The notes under the pieces were generated by a model. It ran no database searches. It was not told where the DNA came from and was given only the letters and a program-made list of their open reading frames with translations. A stretch of DNA of 64,000 nt, taken from contig CANIBP010000022.1 of the NCBI GenBank assembly GCA_947466075.1, positions 20,013 through 84,012 on the forward strand. The letters are read 5' to 3'. Each line of letters opens with the position of its first letter. Position 1 is the first letter of the stretch. Shown piece after piece: positions 33,928 through 42,788 of the stretch. The position numbers were made by a program, and so were the translations under genes. The DNA comes from Verrucomicrobiaceae bacterium (GTDB lineage Bacteria > Verrucomicrobiota > Verrucomicrobiia > Verrucomicrobiales > Verrucomicrobiaceae).

Positions 33928-35790
33928 ATGCTTTGGAATCAAAACATCGACCCCAACAAGGATCCGTCGCAGAAGCCTTTCATTCTGTGGCGGCCCTTTA
34001 TCATGGCCTGGGAGTGGCTGGTGCCCCCGACGGTAGCGCACCGCGACCGCCAGTCACCGCTGGCGCGTTGGATCGCCTCTTTCGTCATCATCAGCATCTC
34101 CACCGCGCTACTCATCCTTGGCATTGTTTATGCCCGGCCGCTGAAGAACTCCTACAAGAACATGCGCGCAGAGAGCATGGTAAAAGAAGCGCGGCGCATG
34201 GCGGAAAATGGCCAGGTCGTCAATGCGGTGATGAAAGCCCAGGAGGCCTACACGAATGCACCCGAAAGCGTCGAGGCAATCCGTCTGAACTTTGAATACT
34301 TCACGCAGATGAAGCGTGATACGGCACTCTATTTCTATGACAAGCTGAAGCAGTTAGAAGTGCTCACTCCAGCAGACGAGCAGATGCATGTGCGCTGTCT
34401 GATGAACCTTGGCAGACCGAAGGAAGCCTCCGTGATGTTGGAAAAACTGATGCGGGTGGAGCAGCCCAGTGAAGCGCTCATGAAATTGGCCGAGGATGTC
34501 TGGGGCCAGCGAGAGCAGAACAAACCGCTGCTCAATGTGCTGCGTAATTACACAAAGGCGCATCCGGAGGACAAGGTCGGCGCCTTGCGCTTTGCCAAAG
34601 TGCAGATGGCATCCAGCAATCCATCGGAAGTCGGTCTGGGCATGGAGTTACTCTGGAAGTTGGCTGCTCAGGACGACGGTTTGGGACTGCAAGCATTGGA
34701 GTTTATCAACGGCCTGCCAACATTATCTCCGGCGGATGCGGCCAAACTGATTCAGCGCCTGAAGACGCATCCCAAGGCGGGAGAATCCCATTACGTTGCA
34801 GCCTTGAAACGCGAGGTGCTGCTGGCACCGGAACGCAAAAAAGAAATCGTGATGGATGCCACGGCGAAGTATCGGGACAAAAAGCGCGACCAACTGCTGC
34901 CCTTTGTACGCTGGTTGGTCGAGCAGGGTGAATTCCTTCAGGTGCTGACGATCCTATCGGAGGAAGATGCCAAGACCCATCAGGGCTTGTTAGAGAACTA
35001 CCTGAACGCGCTCACGATGCTTCAGCGCTTCAGCGATGTGGAGCGCTTAGTGTATGACCCGAAGGTCGCGGATATTCTGGACCCCACTACGGTGGCGATG
35101 TTTCGGGCGCACTTGGCCTATGTATTAAAGAAACCTTCCGAGGAGTTACGTTCCAAGCTGATCGCAGCCAAGGATGCCGCTCAGGCCAATGGCCGCTATG
35201 CTGCCTTGCTGCGCATCGCTCAGTATGGCGAAGAGCGCGGTCACTTCGACATTGCCGAAGATGCCTATCGTCTTGCCATCAAGGCGGCGCAGCGTGCCTC
35301 GGCCTCGGCTAACATCGAGCGTGAGGCTTTTACGGGCCTCATCAAGGCATGCGAGTCCAATCAAAACACTGAATCCATGCTCGTGGCCACGCTGAATGCG
35401 ATGCAGCGCTGGCCAGATGACAACACATTCATCGAGCGGCATCTCTATGCCAGCTTGTTAGCGGGTCGAAATATGGAGTTGTCTCTGTCCAACTCCCAAA
35501 AACTCTTGCGCGTCCAACCGAAGGACAATGTGCGCAAACTCACCGTCGCGTTGGCACATTGGCGCTTACAGGATCTCCAGCAGGCGGTTTCCTACCTTCA
35601 GTACATTGATTTGAATCCGCTCACCGAAGGACAACGCGCCGTGTTTGCCGCCATTGCAAATAGCGGCGGATTTCACAATGAAGCTGTTGGCGTGGTCAAG
35701 GCCATCAATCCCAAAGCGAGCATGCTGCCGGAGGAACGGCGCTGCTTTGAACTTGTCATGAGCACGCCCGGCTCAGTCGTCCGGCCATAG
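33928..35790 (+). CDS. Large membrane-anchored helical-repeat (TPR-like) protein
   Basis: A 620-residue protein with a cytoplasmic N-terminus of about 50 residues, one membrane helix (WIASFVIISISTALLILGIVY) and about 540 residues of helical hairpins. TPR-like units include MAENGQVVNAVMKAQEAYTN, LGRPKEASVMLEKLMRVEQP and AHWRLQDLQQAVSYLQYIDL. It probably acts as a protein-binding scaffold at the membrane; no enzyme motif is seen. Its end overlaps the convergent MGMT gene by 18 nt. It is divergent from the Gld-like operon. Confidence 0.75.
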   Translation: MLWNQNIDPNKDPSQKPFILWRPFIMAWEWLVPPTVAHRDRQSPLARWIASFVIISISTALLILGIVYARPLKNSYKNMRAESMVKEARRMAENGQVVNAVMKAQEAYTNAPESVEAIRLNFEYFTQMKRDTALYFYDKLKQLEVLTPADEQMHVRCLMNLGRPKEASVMLEKLMRVEQPSEALMKLAEDVWGQREQNKPLLNVLRNYTKAHPEDKVGALRFAKVQMASSNPSEVGLGMELLWKLAAQDDGLGLQALEFINGLPTLSPADAAKLIQRLKTHPKAGESHYVAALKREVLLAPERKKEIVMDATAKYRDKKRDQLLPFVRWLVEQGEFLQVLTILSEEDAKTHQGLLENYLNALTMLQRFSDVERLVYDPKVADILDPTTVAMFRAHLAYVLKKPSEELRSKLIAAKDAAQANGRYAALLRIAQYGEERGHFDIAEDAYRLAIKAAQRASASANIEREAFTGLIKACESNQNTESMLVATLNAMQRWPDDNTFIERHLYASLLAGRNMELSLSNSQKLLRVQPKDNVRKLTVALAHWRLQDLQQAVSYLQYIDLNPLTEGQRAVFAAIANSGGFHNEAVGVVKAINPKASMLPEERRCFELVMSTPGSVVRP

Positions 35791-36087
35791 CCGTGAGGGG
35801 TCTGTTAGCTTGCCGTCCGTGAATTCCACGCCTTCGGCTTTTAGAAGCGCGATCTTTTCACGCACCTTTGCCCCCGAGGTCTTGCCGAAATAGCCGCCGA
35901 AAGTCAGGTCCGCACGGATCACGCGATGGCAAGGCACCTCGGGAGATAGCGGATTGCGTTTGAGTGCCTGTCCGATGGCCTGTGCTGAGCGGCAGTGCAA
36001 CGCGTTGCCGATACGAGCATACGTCGTCACACGACCGCGTGGGATTTCGCGGATGAACTCATAGACGCGCTGTTGGAAGGGTGTCAT
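35773..36087 (-). CDS. MGMT-family methylated-DNA cysteine methyltransferase-like protein
   Basis: A 104-residue protein from the ATG at 36087 (MTPFQQRVYEFIREIPRGRV). It has the active-site motif PCHRVIRADLTFGGY with the acceptor cysteine, and ATYARIG-like helix residues (VTTYARIGNALHC). The N-terminal domain of Ada/Ogt is missing, as in alkyltransferase-like proteins, but these usually have Trp instead of Cys. It could repair O6-alkylguanine or flag it for excision repair. The ORF-track start at 36168 runs into the tRNA gene and is wrong. Confidence 0.88.
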   Translation of the reverse strand: MTPFQQRVYEFIREIPRGRVTTYARIGNALHCRSAQAIGQALKRNPLSPEVPCHRVIRADLTFGGYFGKTSGAKVREKIALLKAEGVEFTDGKLTDPSRLWPDD

Positions 36088-36094
36088 GCCACAT

Positions 36095-36123
36095 GAAAAA
36101 AGCCGCCTGAAACAGGCGGCTTT
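36095..36123 (-). terminator. Intrinsic terminator after tRNA-Asp
   Basis: Minus strand: 10-bp stem (AAGCCGCCTG / CAGGCGGCTT) with a TTT loop and a run of T residues, starting 9 nt after the tRNA 3' end. It ends the tRNA transcript just upstream of the MGMT start codon. Confidence 0.85.
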
Positions 36124-36131
36124 GGAATTCA

Positions 36132-36208
36132 TGGCGGAACGGACGGGACTTGAACCCGCAACCTCCAACGTGACAGGCTGGCGCTCTAACCAATTGAGCT
36201 ACCGCTCC
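36132..36208 (-). tRNA. tRNA-Asp (anticodon GTC)
   Basis: The minus strand folds as a complete 77-nt tRNA. The acceptor stem is GGAGCGG / CCGTTCC with discriminator G and an encoded CCA. The D arm is GCTC...GAGC, the anticodon arm CCAGC-CTGTCAC-GTTGG with anticodon GTC, and the T arm GCGGG-TTCAAGT-CCCGT. It has its own promoter and terminator. Confidence 0.95.
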
Positions 36209-36229
36209 CTAACCAAGAATTGGGCCGCG

Positions 36230-36257
36230 ATACTAAACGCATGCCTTGCGCTGGCAA
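36230..36257 (-). promoter_or_regulatory. Sigma-70-like promoter of tRNA-Asp
   Basis: On the minus strand TTGCCA (-35) and TAGTAT (-10) are separated by 16 nt, followed by a GC-rich discriminator (CGCGGCC) and the tRNA about 21 nt after the -10 box. The GC-rich discriminator is typical of stable RNA promoters under stringent control. Confidence 0.6.
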
Positions 36258-36317
36258 ACGGAAACTTCTTTGTGCGCCTATTTTATCAGCCATCGCGCAA
36301 GACCTTGATAACAGCAT

Positions 36318-37229
36318 TCACGGCACTTCTTCGCCGGAACCGATAAAAAACCAGCCTTGCACACGGCCATTGACCACGAGCGCTTGTGCCTCTGCTGGCT
36401 GTGGCCCGAAGACCGTCTTGGCATTGAAACTTACCTTCACGGCCCAGCCGTTTTTGCCCAGCAATGTGGCCGGCTGCGCTTCCTGCCAGCCGGTGACGTT
36501 GTCGGGTTTGATTTCGGTGACCTGACCACGCTTCATGCTGGCAATAAGCAGCGGGAAACTGCCATCAGCGGCACGCACTGGTTTACCACTCGAATCTACT
36601 TCGCTGCTGGAAGGTGCAGATGCGGTAGAGGCAGAAGGCGACGCCGTTTGCTGCTGTTTCTTGGCCGCGATGGCCTTGAGTTCCTCGGCTCGCACGATCT
36701 TCCATTTCTCATAGGATTCATTCAGCTGTGCTTTCAAGTCGGTGCCGTCGACGGGCAATTGTGCCCGTGCCGGTGAGGTGGCTGTAGGAGCGAGAGTGAG
36801 CATGCCATTCTCAGCACCAAGGGCGATTACTTTAGCACCTGCGCTGATCTTGCTCGCACCCACGCTCATCTTAAACATGGCGTCCTGCGTCAACTTCACC
36901 TCACGCGGGAAGGCGGATGGCGGGATGTTGAGCCAGTTTCCGGTGAGCGCCTCGATCGGATCGAACTTTGGGCCGGATGACGCTGCCACAGCTGCCGGCG
37001 CTGCGGGTTTGGGAGTTGCCACCACAGCTGGCATGATCGGAGCTGGTGGCGGCGTTGCTTCGACGACAGTAGGCTTCTCTTCTATGGTCGTTTTTAATGG
37101 CGCGGTCTTTACCTGCTTGGGCGGGTTCAGGCTTTTAAAGATGATTTTTCTTCCCGGTGGATTGAGGAAGTAATCGTAACCGGCAACGATGCTGCCGAGA
37201 ATGAGGAGGGTGTAGAAGAGGGATTTCAT
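36318..37229 (-). CDS. Hypothetical membrane-anchored protein
   Basis: A 303-residue protein: N-terminal membrane helix (LFYTLLILGSIVAGYDYFL), a Pro/Ala-rich linker (about 40-85), then a mixed domain with NWLNIPPSAFPREVKLTQDA, a helix YEKWKIVRAEELKAIAAKKQ and a C-terminal domain NVTGWQEAQPATLLGKNGWA that ends in VNGRVQGWFFIGSGEEVP. I recognise no family. It is monocistronic, and divergent from the pdxJ operon. Confidence 0.68.
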   Translation of the reverse strand: MKSLFYTLLILGSIVAGYDYFLNPPGRKIIFKSLNPPKQVKTAPLKTTIEEKPTVVEATPPPAPIMPAVVATPKPAAPAAVAASSGPKFDPIEALTGNWLNIPPSAFPREVKLTQDAMFKMSVGASKISAGAKVIALGAENGMLTLAPTATSPARAQLPVDGTDLKAQLNESYEKWKIVRAEELKAIAAKKQQQTASPSASTASAPSSSEVDSSGKPVRAADGSFPLLIASMKRGQVTEIKPDNVTGWQEAQPATLLGKNGWAVKVSFNAKTVFGPQPAEAQALVVNGRVQGWFFIGSGEEVP

Positions 37230-37385
37230 GGGAGTGTTTTTGATGAAACATGCATCACTGCATAGGTAAGCGATGATGTATTGAGACTTCTTGGGCTAAC
37301 AGTTACACTTTTCTGTAAAGATTACGCAAAAAGCGCGCCAAGACACGCCGCTTGCGGGCTGGTTTGAGTTCGCTACATAACGCCC

Positions 37386-38141
37386 ATGCCCCAACCCAAC
37401 CTGCTCCTCGGAGTGAACATCGACCATGTCGTTACCCTACGTCAGGCACGGTATCGTACGATGCTGGCGTCGCCGAATGCCGAGCCGTCCGTGCTGGCTG
37501 CGGCACTGGAGGCTGAAAAGGCTGGGGCTCATTCGATTACGGTCCATCTGCGTGCTGATCGCCGCCACATTCAGGACGCAGACGTGTGGCTGCTGCGAAA
37601 GCACATTGGCACGAAGTTGAATTTGGAAATGGGCAACACGCAGGAGATCCTCGCTATCGCCCTGGACGTACGGCCCGATTTCGTCTGTATGGTGCCGGAG
37701 AACCGAGAGGAAGTGACGACCGAAGGCGGCCTCGATGTTGCGGGCCAGCGTGAAGCTTTGCAAAGCACGGTGAAGGCACTCAGCGCCAATGGCTCCCGTG
37801 TCAGCATGTTTATTGACCCCGACCTCAATCAGGTGCGTGCCAGCGCTGAAATTGGTGCGGCGATGATCGAACTGCACACCGGCACCTTTGCCAATCACAC
37901 CGGTGTGGAGCTAGAAGCCGAAGTGCGGCGCTTGTCTGCGGCCGCAGAATTGGGGCATGCATTAGGACTTCAAATCAATGCCGGGCATGGATTGACGACG
38001 AAAAATCTGCCCGATCTCTGGACTGTGCCGCATCTGGCCGAGTTAAACATCGGCCACCACATCGTCTCTCGGTCCCTATTTGTGGGTCTGCGGACAGCGG
38101 TGCAGGAAATGCTGGCGGTCATGGCCTCCTACCGCGATTGA
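37386..38141 (+). CDS. pdxJ: Pyridoxine 5'-phosphate synthase
   Basis: A 251-residue TIM-barrel enzyme that condenses 1-deoxyxylulose 5-phosphate with 3-amino-2-oxopropyl phosphate in DXP-dependent vitamin B6 synthesis. Motifs: LGVNIDHVVTLRQARYR, HSITVHLRADRRHI, NLEMGNTQEIL, CMVPENREEVTTEGGLDV, SMFIDPD, IELHTG and NAGHGLTTKNL. It is followed after 6 nt by acpS, the classic pdxJ-acpS pairing. Confidence 0.97.
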   Translation: MPQPNLLLGVNIDHVVTLRQARYRTMLASPNAEPSVLAAALEAEKAGAHSITVHLRADRRHIQDADVWLLRKHIGTKLNLEMGNTQEILAIALDVRPDFVCMVPENREEVTTEGGLDVAGQREALQSTVKALSANGSRVSMFIDPDLNQVRASAEIGAAMIELHTGTFANHTGVELEAEVRRLSAAAELGHALGLQINAGHGLTTKNLPDLWTVPHLAELNIGHHIVSRSLFVGLRTAVQEMLAVMASYRD

Positions 38142-38147
38142 TTCGCC

Positions 38148-38519
38148 ATGAAACTAACTGGCATCGGCATTGATCTTGTGGAAGTGCCGCGTATCCGCGA
38201 GATGCTGGAGAAGCACGGGCAGCGTTTCAAAGAACGCACCTTCACGGCAGCGGAAATCGCTTACTGCGACGCCTGCGCTGAGCCTGCGATGCATTACGCA
38301 GCCCGCTTTGCCGCCAAGGAGGCTGTCGCCAAGGCCCTCGGCACTGGAATCTGGGCTGAAGGTGTGAGTTGGACGGATATCGAGGTTGGGCGTGAGGCCA
38401 GTGGCAAACCGGTGATCATCCTGCATGGCATGGCCAAAGAGCATGCCGGGGAGGCCGCCTGTCTTGTCAGTCTGACGCACACACGAGATCTTGCCATGGC
38501 TCAGGTATTTCTAGCGTGA
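38148..38519 (+). CDS. acpS: Holo-[acyl-carrier-protein] synthase
   Basis: A 123-residue 4'-phosphopantetheinyl transferase that activates ACP. Motifs: GIGIDLVEVPRIREML (metal-binding Asp), ARFAAKEAVAKALGTGI (Glu/Lys) and a C-terminal VSLTHTRDLAMAQV. The usual length for trimeric AcpS. It lies between pdxJ and coaD, linking phosphopantetheine supply (CoaD) and its use. Confidence 0.96.
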   Translation: MKLTGIGIDLVEVPRIREMLEKHGQRFKERTFTAAEIAYCDACAEPAMHYAARFAAKEAVAKALGTGIWAEGVSWTDIEVGREASGKPVIILHGMAKEHAGEAACLVSLTHTRDLAMAQVFLA

Positions 38520-38571
38520 GCTTTTGCTTTTCACGTGTTCCCCCAACCGCTAGACTTAGGTCCATTAAATC

Positions 38572-39054
38572 ATGCGACGCGCGATCTATCCCGGCAGCTT
38601 CGATCCCATCACCAACGGCCACCTTGACGTGCTCCAGCGGGCGGCGGGTATTTTTGACAATCTCATCATCGCGGTAGCCCGCGATAACGCGAAACAGAGT
38701 CTTTTTAGCGTCGAAGAACGTGTCGAACTCATCCGCAACGCCACCGCCGATATCGAAGGCATCGAAGTCATGCCCTTCGACGGCCTATTGGTCAATTTCG
38801 CCCGCCAGCACAACGCCATCGCTCTCGTGCGCGGCCTACGTGCCGTGTCTGACTTCGAATTTGAGTTCCAACTCGCCCTCATGAATCGTAAGTTAGAACC
38901 GAACTTAGAAACCTTGTTTCTTATGCCCCGCGAAGAGTACACCTACATCAGCAGTCGCTTGGTAAAGGAAATTTGCCGTCTCGGCGGTCACATTGAGCAA
39001 TTTGTCCCGCCCAACGTCGCCGATGCCCTGCGGTCAAAGCTTCAGCACTCCTGA
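38572..39054 (+). CDS. coaD: Phosphopantetheine adenylyltransferase
   Basis: A 160-residue enzyme for the penultimate step of coenzyme A synthesis. Motifs: AIYPGSFDPITNGHLDVLQR (T/HxGH), FDGLLVNFARQ, IALVRGLRAVSDFEFEFQLA and YISSRLVKEICRLGG. It matches the family length and is in the pdxJ-acpS-coaD-yceD-rpmF string on the plus strand. Confidence 0.97.
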   Translation: MRRAIYPGSFDPITNGHLDVLQRAAGIFDNLIIAVARDNAKQSLFSVEERVELIRNATADIEGIEVMPFDGLLVNFARQHNAIALVRGLRAVSDFEFEFQLALMNRKLEPNLETLFLMPREEYTYISSRLVKEICRLGGHIEQFVPPNVADALRSKLQHS

Positions 39055-39065
39055 CCACCACCCCT

Positions 39066-39545
39066 ATGCATCGCCCCCTGCACATTGATATGCGTTCCCT
39101 GCCAGACAGCGGCAAGGATATCGCTGGTCACGAACCAGCCGCCATCTTCGGTTTGGCGGAAAAAGACCCTGTCCGGGCCATCTCCCCACTGGATTATGAC
39201 CTCCACATTGAGCGAGACGACGGCGAACTTATCGTCACCGGCACCCTGGCGGCTACTTTTAGCCTCGAATGTGGCCGTTGCCTGGAGCGTTTCGAGCACC
39301 GCCTCGAGATTGCCGATTACGCCACCGAATTGGAGTTTGAGAAGGATGCTACGATCAACTTGACGGATACCATCCGGGAAGATACTCTCCTAGCCCTTCC
39401 GAGCTACCCACGCTGTGAGGACGGCAATGTCCGGCCTCGTCAGTGTCCCGCCGAAGGTAGGTTTGAAACCGTGCTGGAAACAGCCGCAGACGAGCCTCAA
39501 AGTGCGGGTCAGGGTGTGTGGGAAGCATTGAACAAGTTGAACTAG
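39066..39545 (+). CDS. YceD/DUF177 family protein
   Basis: A 159-residue protein of the YceD (large ribosomal RNA accumulation) family. It shows DGELIVTGTLAATFSLECGRCLERF, the CxxC segment that defines the family, and an acidic ending. YceD is usually encoded immediately before rpmF, as here (26-nt gap), and is needed for normal 23S rRNA accumulation. It is cytosolic. Confidence 0.9.
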   Translation: MHRPLHIDMRSLPDSGKDIAGHEPAAIFGLAEKDPVRAISPLDYDLHIERDDGELIVTGTLAATFSLECGRCLERFEHRLEIADYATELEFEKDATINLTDTIREDTLLALPSYPRCEDGNVRPRQCPAEGRFETVLETAADEPQSAGQGVWEALNKLN

Positions 39546-39571
39546 ACCAGACCCCCCCACCCGATACTCTC

Positions 39572-39760
39572 ATGGCCAATCCGAAGCGCAGACAATCCAA
39601 GAGCCGCCAACGCATGCGTCAAGGCGCTAACCGCTGGAAAGCGCCCACACTCAAGAGCTGCCCAGAATGCGGCACTACCGTCCCCGGCCACGTCGCCTGC
39701 CCCTCCTGCGGTTACTACCGTGGTCGTCAGGTGATCAGCAAGGTCGCTGGCGAAAGCTAA
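39572..39760 (+). CDS. rpmF: 50S ribosomal protein L32
   Basis: A 62-residue ribosomal protein from the ATG at 39572 (MANPKRRQSKSRQRMRQGAN). The zinc ribbon is complete (CPECGTTVPGHVACPSCGYY, four cysteines), so it is the zinc-binding (C+) form. It ends the operon; the plsX-fabH genes that often follow rpmF are absent and a terminator lies directly behind. Confidence 0.96.
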   Translation: MANPKRRQSKSRQRMRQGANRWKAPTLKSCPECGTTVPGHVACPSCGYYRGRQVISKVAGES

Positions 39761-39786
39761 GCTCTCCGATTCGTCCCTTTTCAATC

Positions 39787-39823
39787 ACCCCGCTGTGTCT
39801 CACGACGCGGCGGGGTTTTTGTT
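39787..39823 (+). terminator. Intrinsic terminator after rpmF
   Basis: A 7-bp GC-rich stem (ACCCCGC / GCGGGGT) with a 16-nt loop is followed by TTTTT-G-TTT. It lies 26 nt behind the rpmF stop. Confidence 0.75.
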
Positions 39824-39878
39824 TAACCAGTCGGATGGACCTTCAAAACGACAGAAATCGCCATACAGGACGCTTCAT

Positions 39879-42089
39879 TTAGCAAACCGTTGGTTCGATC
39901 TCATCACAGCAGCCTGCGATGAGAGTCAGGCAGACGATGCTGGGGTCCTGCAGCGGGTAGGTTTGGGTGCCAGTGAACTGCGCAGCTTTACCAGATGGGA
40001 AGGATGGGTTCAGGCTCGTGTCAAAGGTGAGCTGCCAGCGAGTACTTTGTGTTCCTGGAAGTACAAATGCATGCGGCTCCAAGCCGTTGTTGAATAACAG
40101 CAAGAGCGGCTTGGTTGAATCTTCGTCTGCACCCAGCAGCGCACCGAAGTGGCGGCGATTGGGATTGTGCCACTCTTCATGGCAAAGCAGGGTGCCATCG
40201 CCTTCGAGCCAGGAGACATCAGGTAGGCCGGTGGCGTGGTTGGGGTTGCCGTCAAAGTAGGTGCTACGTCGCAGGATAGGATGGCTGCGGCGGAAGGCGG
40301 TTATCCGCCGCGTGAAGTCGAGCATGTCCACATCACAGCTGCTCCAATCTAGCCAAGTGAGGGCGTTGTCGTGACAGTAGGCGTTGTTGTTGCCCTGTTG
40401 GGTGCGGCCACGTTCATCTCCCGCAGTGAGAAACGGCACGCCGAGTGAGCACATCATGGTAGCGATCATGCCACGGCGTAGTTTGGCCCGTGTTTCGAGG
40501 ACTTTTAGGTCCGTAGTGGGACCTTCGACGCCGCAGTTGGTGCTGTGATTGCTGTCGTCGCCGTCACGATTGCCCTCGCCGTTGGCCTCGTTGTGTTTGT
40601 GCTCGTAGCTGACGAGATCCAGCAGCGTGAAACCGTCGTGCGAAGTGAGGAAATTGATACTCGTCTGCGGTGAGCGTTGATTCCAGGCATAGATGTCCTG
40701 ACTGCCGCATAAACGCTTGGAAAACTCAGCAGTACTGCCTGAGTCAGCTCGCCACCAACTGCGCACAGTGTCGCGATATTTGCCATTCAGCTCACGCCAC
40801 GGCTTGGGGAACTGGCCCACCTGATAGCTGTCCATGCGCGAGATGTCCCAAGCTTCGGCGATGAGTTTCACCCGCGACAGCACGGGGTCCTGCGATACGG
40901 CGCTAAGGAACTGCGATTGTGAGTGAAAGCTGTGCGTCTCATTGCGTGCCACTGTCACGGCAAGGTCAAAACGGAAGCCATCCACGTGCATTTCCGTGAC
41001 CCAGTAGCGCAGGCTGTCCATGATCAAGCGCAGGCCGCAGACGCTGGCGGAATCCACCGAGTTGCCGCAGCCAGTGACGTTGATGTAGCTCGCGCCGCTG
41101 GCCCCGTAGTAATGGCGGTAGTAGCCGTAGTCGTCGAGACCACGAAACATCAGCATGGGACCGCGCTCATCACCCTCGGCCGTGTGATTGTAAACGACGT
41201 CGAGGATGACCTCGATCCCGGCAGCGTGCAGTGCTTTCACCATCGCCTTAAACTCACGTACCTGCTCCTGCGGTGAACTGGCGGCGGCGTAGGTGTTGTG
41301 CGGTGCAAAGAAACTGATGGTGTTGTAGCCCCAGTAATTCGTGAGTTTTTTGTCCAGCAAGAAGCTGTCATCGAGATGCTGATGCACTGGCAGCAGTTGC
41401 ACGCTGGTGATGCCGAGATCGCGCAGGTAGCCAGTGACAGCCGGGTGGGCGAGGCCCGCATAGGTTCCACGTAGATTGGCAGGCACATCGGGATGCGCCT
41501 GTGTAAAGCCCTTCACATGCATTTCGCAGATTACTGTGTCGCGCCAAGGCACCTGCGGGGCGTCGTCGTCGGACCAGTCGAAAGACTCGTCGATCACGAC
41601 GCTCTTCAAAGCCGTCGTGCCATTGTCGATGCTACCCGGCGGGTGCTGCGGATCAGGCACGATCCGCATGTTTTCCGCTGCATCGGGCGTGCCGTGGATC
41701 GCCCGCGCATAAGGATCGAGCAGCAGTTTGTACGGATTGAATCGCATCGTGTGCTCCGGGACCCATGGGCCGTGTGCTCGGTAGCCATAGAGTGTGCCGG
41801 GACCGGCGTTGCGCACTGTGACGTGCCAGAGGTCGTTTTCACTACGCTGCAGGCGCACGCGAGCGGTCTCGCGAGTAGCGTCTTGCGGATCGTAGAGGCA
41901 AAGATCAATGGCGGTCGCATGCCTTGAATGCACTGCGAAACGCGTGCCATCAGGACCTAGGCTGACACCAGGAATCGATGGCAGATCACGTTCATCCAAG
42001 GAAACAGCGGCGGCCGACACCACCGGCTTGGCGGACTTGGGCGTTGAAGGGGCAAATTTTCGTTTCCAGCTTCGGAGCAATGGTTGCAT
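39879..42089 (-). CDS. glgX: Glycogen debranching enzyme GlgX (isoamylase type)
   Basis: A 736-residue GH13 enzyme hydrolysing alpha-1,6 branches of glycogen limit dextrins. N-terminal CBM48 domain: GVSLGPDGTRFAVHSRHATA and LYGYRAHGPW. Catalytic blocks: DVVYNHTAEGDERGP, DGFRFDLAVTVAR (nucleophile Asp), LIAEAWDISRMDSYQVGQFP (acid Glu) and FLTSHDGFTLLDLVSY, with GDERGRTQQGNNNAYCHDN. The ATG at 42089 (MQPLLRSWKRKF) is more likely than the track start 36 nt upstream. No other glycogen genes are near; it is followed only by the rpmF terminator. Confidence 0.94.
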   Translation of the reverse strand: MQPLLRSWKRKFAPSTPKSAKPVVSAAAVSLDERDLPSIPGVSLGPDGTRFAVHSRHATAIDLCLYDPQDATRETARVRLQRSENDLWHVTVRNAGPGTLYGYRAHGPWVPEHTMRFNPYKLLLDPYARAIHGTPDAAENMRIVPDPQHPPGSIDNGTTALKSVVIDESFDWSDDDAPQVPWRDTVICEMHVKGFTQAHPDVPANLRGTYAGLAHPAVTGYLRDLGITSVQLLPVHQHLDDSFLLDKKLTNYWGYNTISFFAPHNTYAAASSPQEQVREFKAMVKALHAAGIEVILDVVYNHTAEGDERGPMLMFRGLDDYGYYRHYYGASGASYINVTGCGNSVDSASVCGLRLIMDSLRYWVTEMHVDGFRFDLAVTVARNETHSFHSQSQFLSAVSQDPVLSRVKLIAEAWDISRMDSYQVGQFPKPWRELNGKYRDTVRSWWRADSGSTAEFSKRLCGSQDIYAWNQRSPQTSINFLTSHDGFTLLDLVSYEHKHNEANGEGNRDGDDSNHSTNCGVEGPTTDLKVLETRAKLRRGMIATMMCSLGVPFLTAGDERGRTQQGNNNAYCHDNALTWLDWSSCDVDMLDFTRRITAFRRSHPILRRSTYFDGNPNHATGLPDVSWLEGDGTLLCHEEWHNPNRRHFGALLGADEDSTKPLLLLFNNGLEPHAFVLPGTQSTRWQLTFDTSLNPSFPSGKAAQFTGTQTYPLQDPSIVCLTLIAGCCDEIEPTVC

Positions 42090-42162
42090 GCGAACTATCA
42101 CGCACAACGTTTGCCATGCCGCCATGAATTATCGTTCACAAGCCTGCCTTTTTTTACTGCTC

Positions 42163-42744
42163 TCAACCATGCTGAAGGCCCAGCGCATGTGCCATTGCCT
42201 GAATCAGGCTGTAAAACACCCAAGCGTAGAACGCCCAGCCGATGAGTAGCAGTAACGCGATCAATGCTAGAAGGATGAAGATGCCGAGGTAGTAGTGCAG
42301 AGTGCTACGCTTCACCTTGTCTTGATGTCCGGCCTGCCAAGCGGTGAGGAGCTTCAGATTGCGGGTGTTGGACTTGAAAAAAACTGAGGCAACAGCACCA
42401 GCACCGGGGATGAGGCCGATGAGGAAATTGAGGCCCATGTTTACCGCCATGCGCAGAAACGTCGGGATTGGAATGCCGCTACGCAGTGCATCGAGCAGGA
42501 TGATGACACCGGCACCTGAGGCCACGGTATCGCCCACGCCGGGAATCAGTGCGAGGATGGGATCGAGCCCGACACGGACGTTTGTGCCAGGAACGCGCAT
42601 CAATTCATCGAGATACCTCGCGAGGATGCGTGCACTGGCGCGGTCGGTGGGATCTTTGCTCACGGCGAGTTGTGCAGCGATAGGATTGATCGCAGGCGGT
42701 GCCACGACCGCATCCACTTTGAGTTCTGGCGTTGGAAGCGACAT
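42163..42744 (-). CDS. DUF4112 domain-containing membrane protein
   Basis: A 193-residue protein. The DUF4112 core is LARYLDELMRVPGTNVRVGL, DPILALIPGVGDTVASGAGV and GLNFLIGLIPGAGAVASVFF, two glycine-rich hydrophobic hairpins, plus a C-terminal membrane helix (LIALLLLIGWAFYAWVFYSL). The function of the family is unknown. It lies between rho and glgX on the same strand. Confidence 0.9.
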   Translation of the reverse strand: MSLPTPELKVDAVVAPPAINPIAAQLAVSKDPTDRASARILARYLDELMRVPGTNVRVGLDPILALIPGVGDTVASGAGVIILLDALRSGIPIPTFLRMAVNMGLNFLIGLIPGAGAVASVFFKSNTRNLKLLTAWQAGHQDKVKRSTLHYYLGIFILLALIALLLLIGWAFYAWVFYSLIQAMAHALGLQHG

Positions 42745-42788
42745 GGCGCAGGTTCGTCATTCTGATTTTGTCATTCCAGCAAAACACG

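Noticed and set aside
36086-36346. 86-residue plus-strand ORF reading AERTGLEPATSNVTGW...
   Set aside because: It is a translation of the antisense of tRNA-Asp. This peptide is a known kind of spurious database protein.
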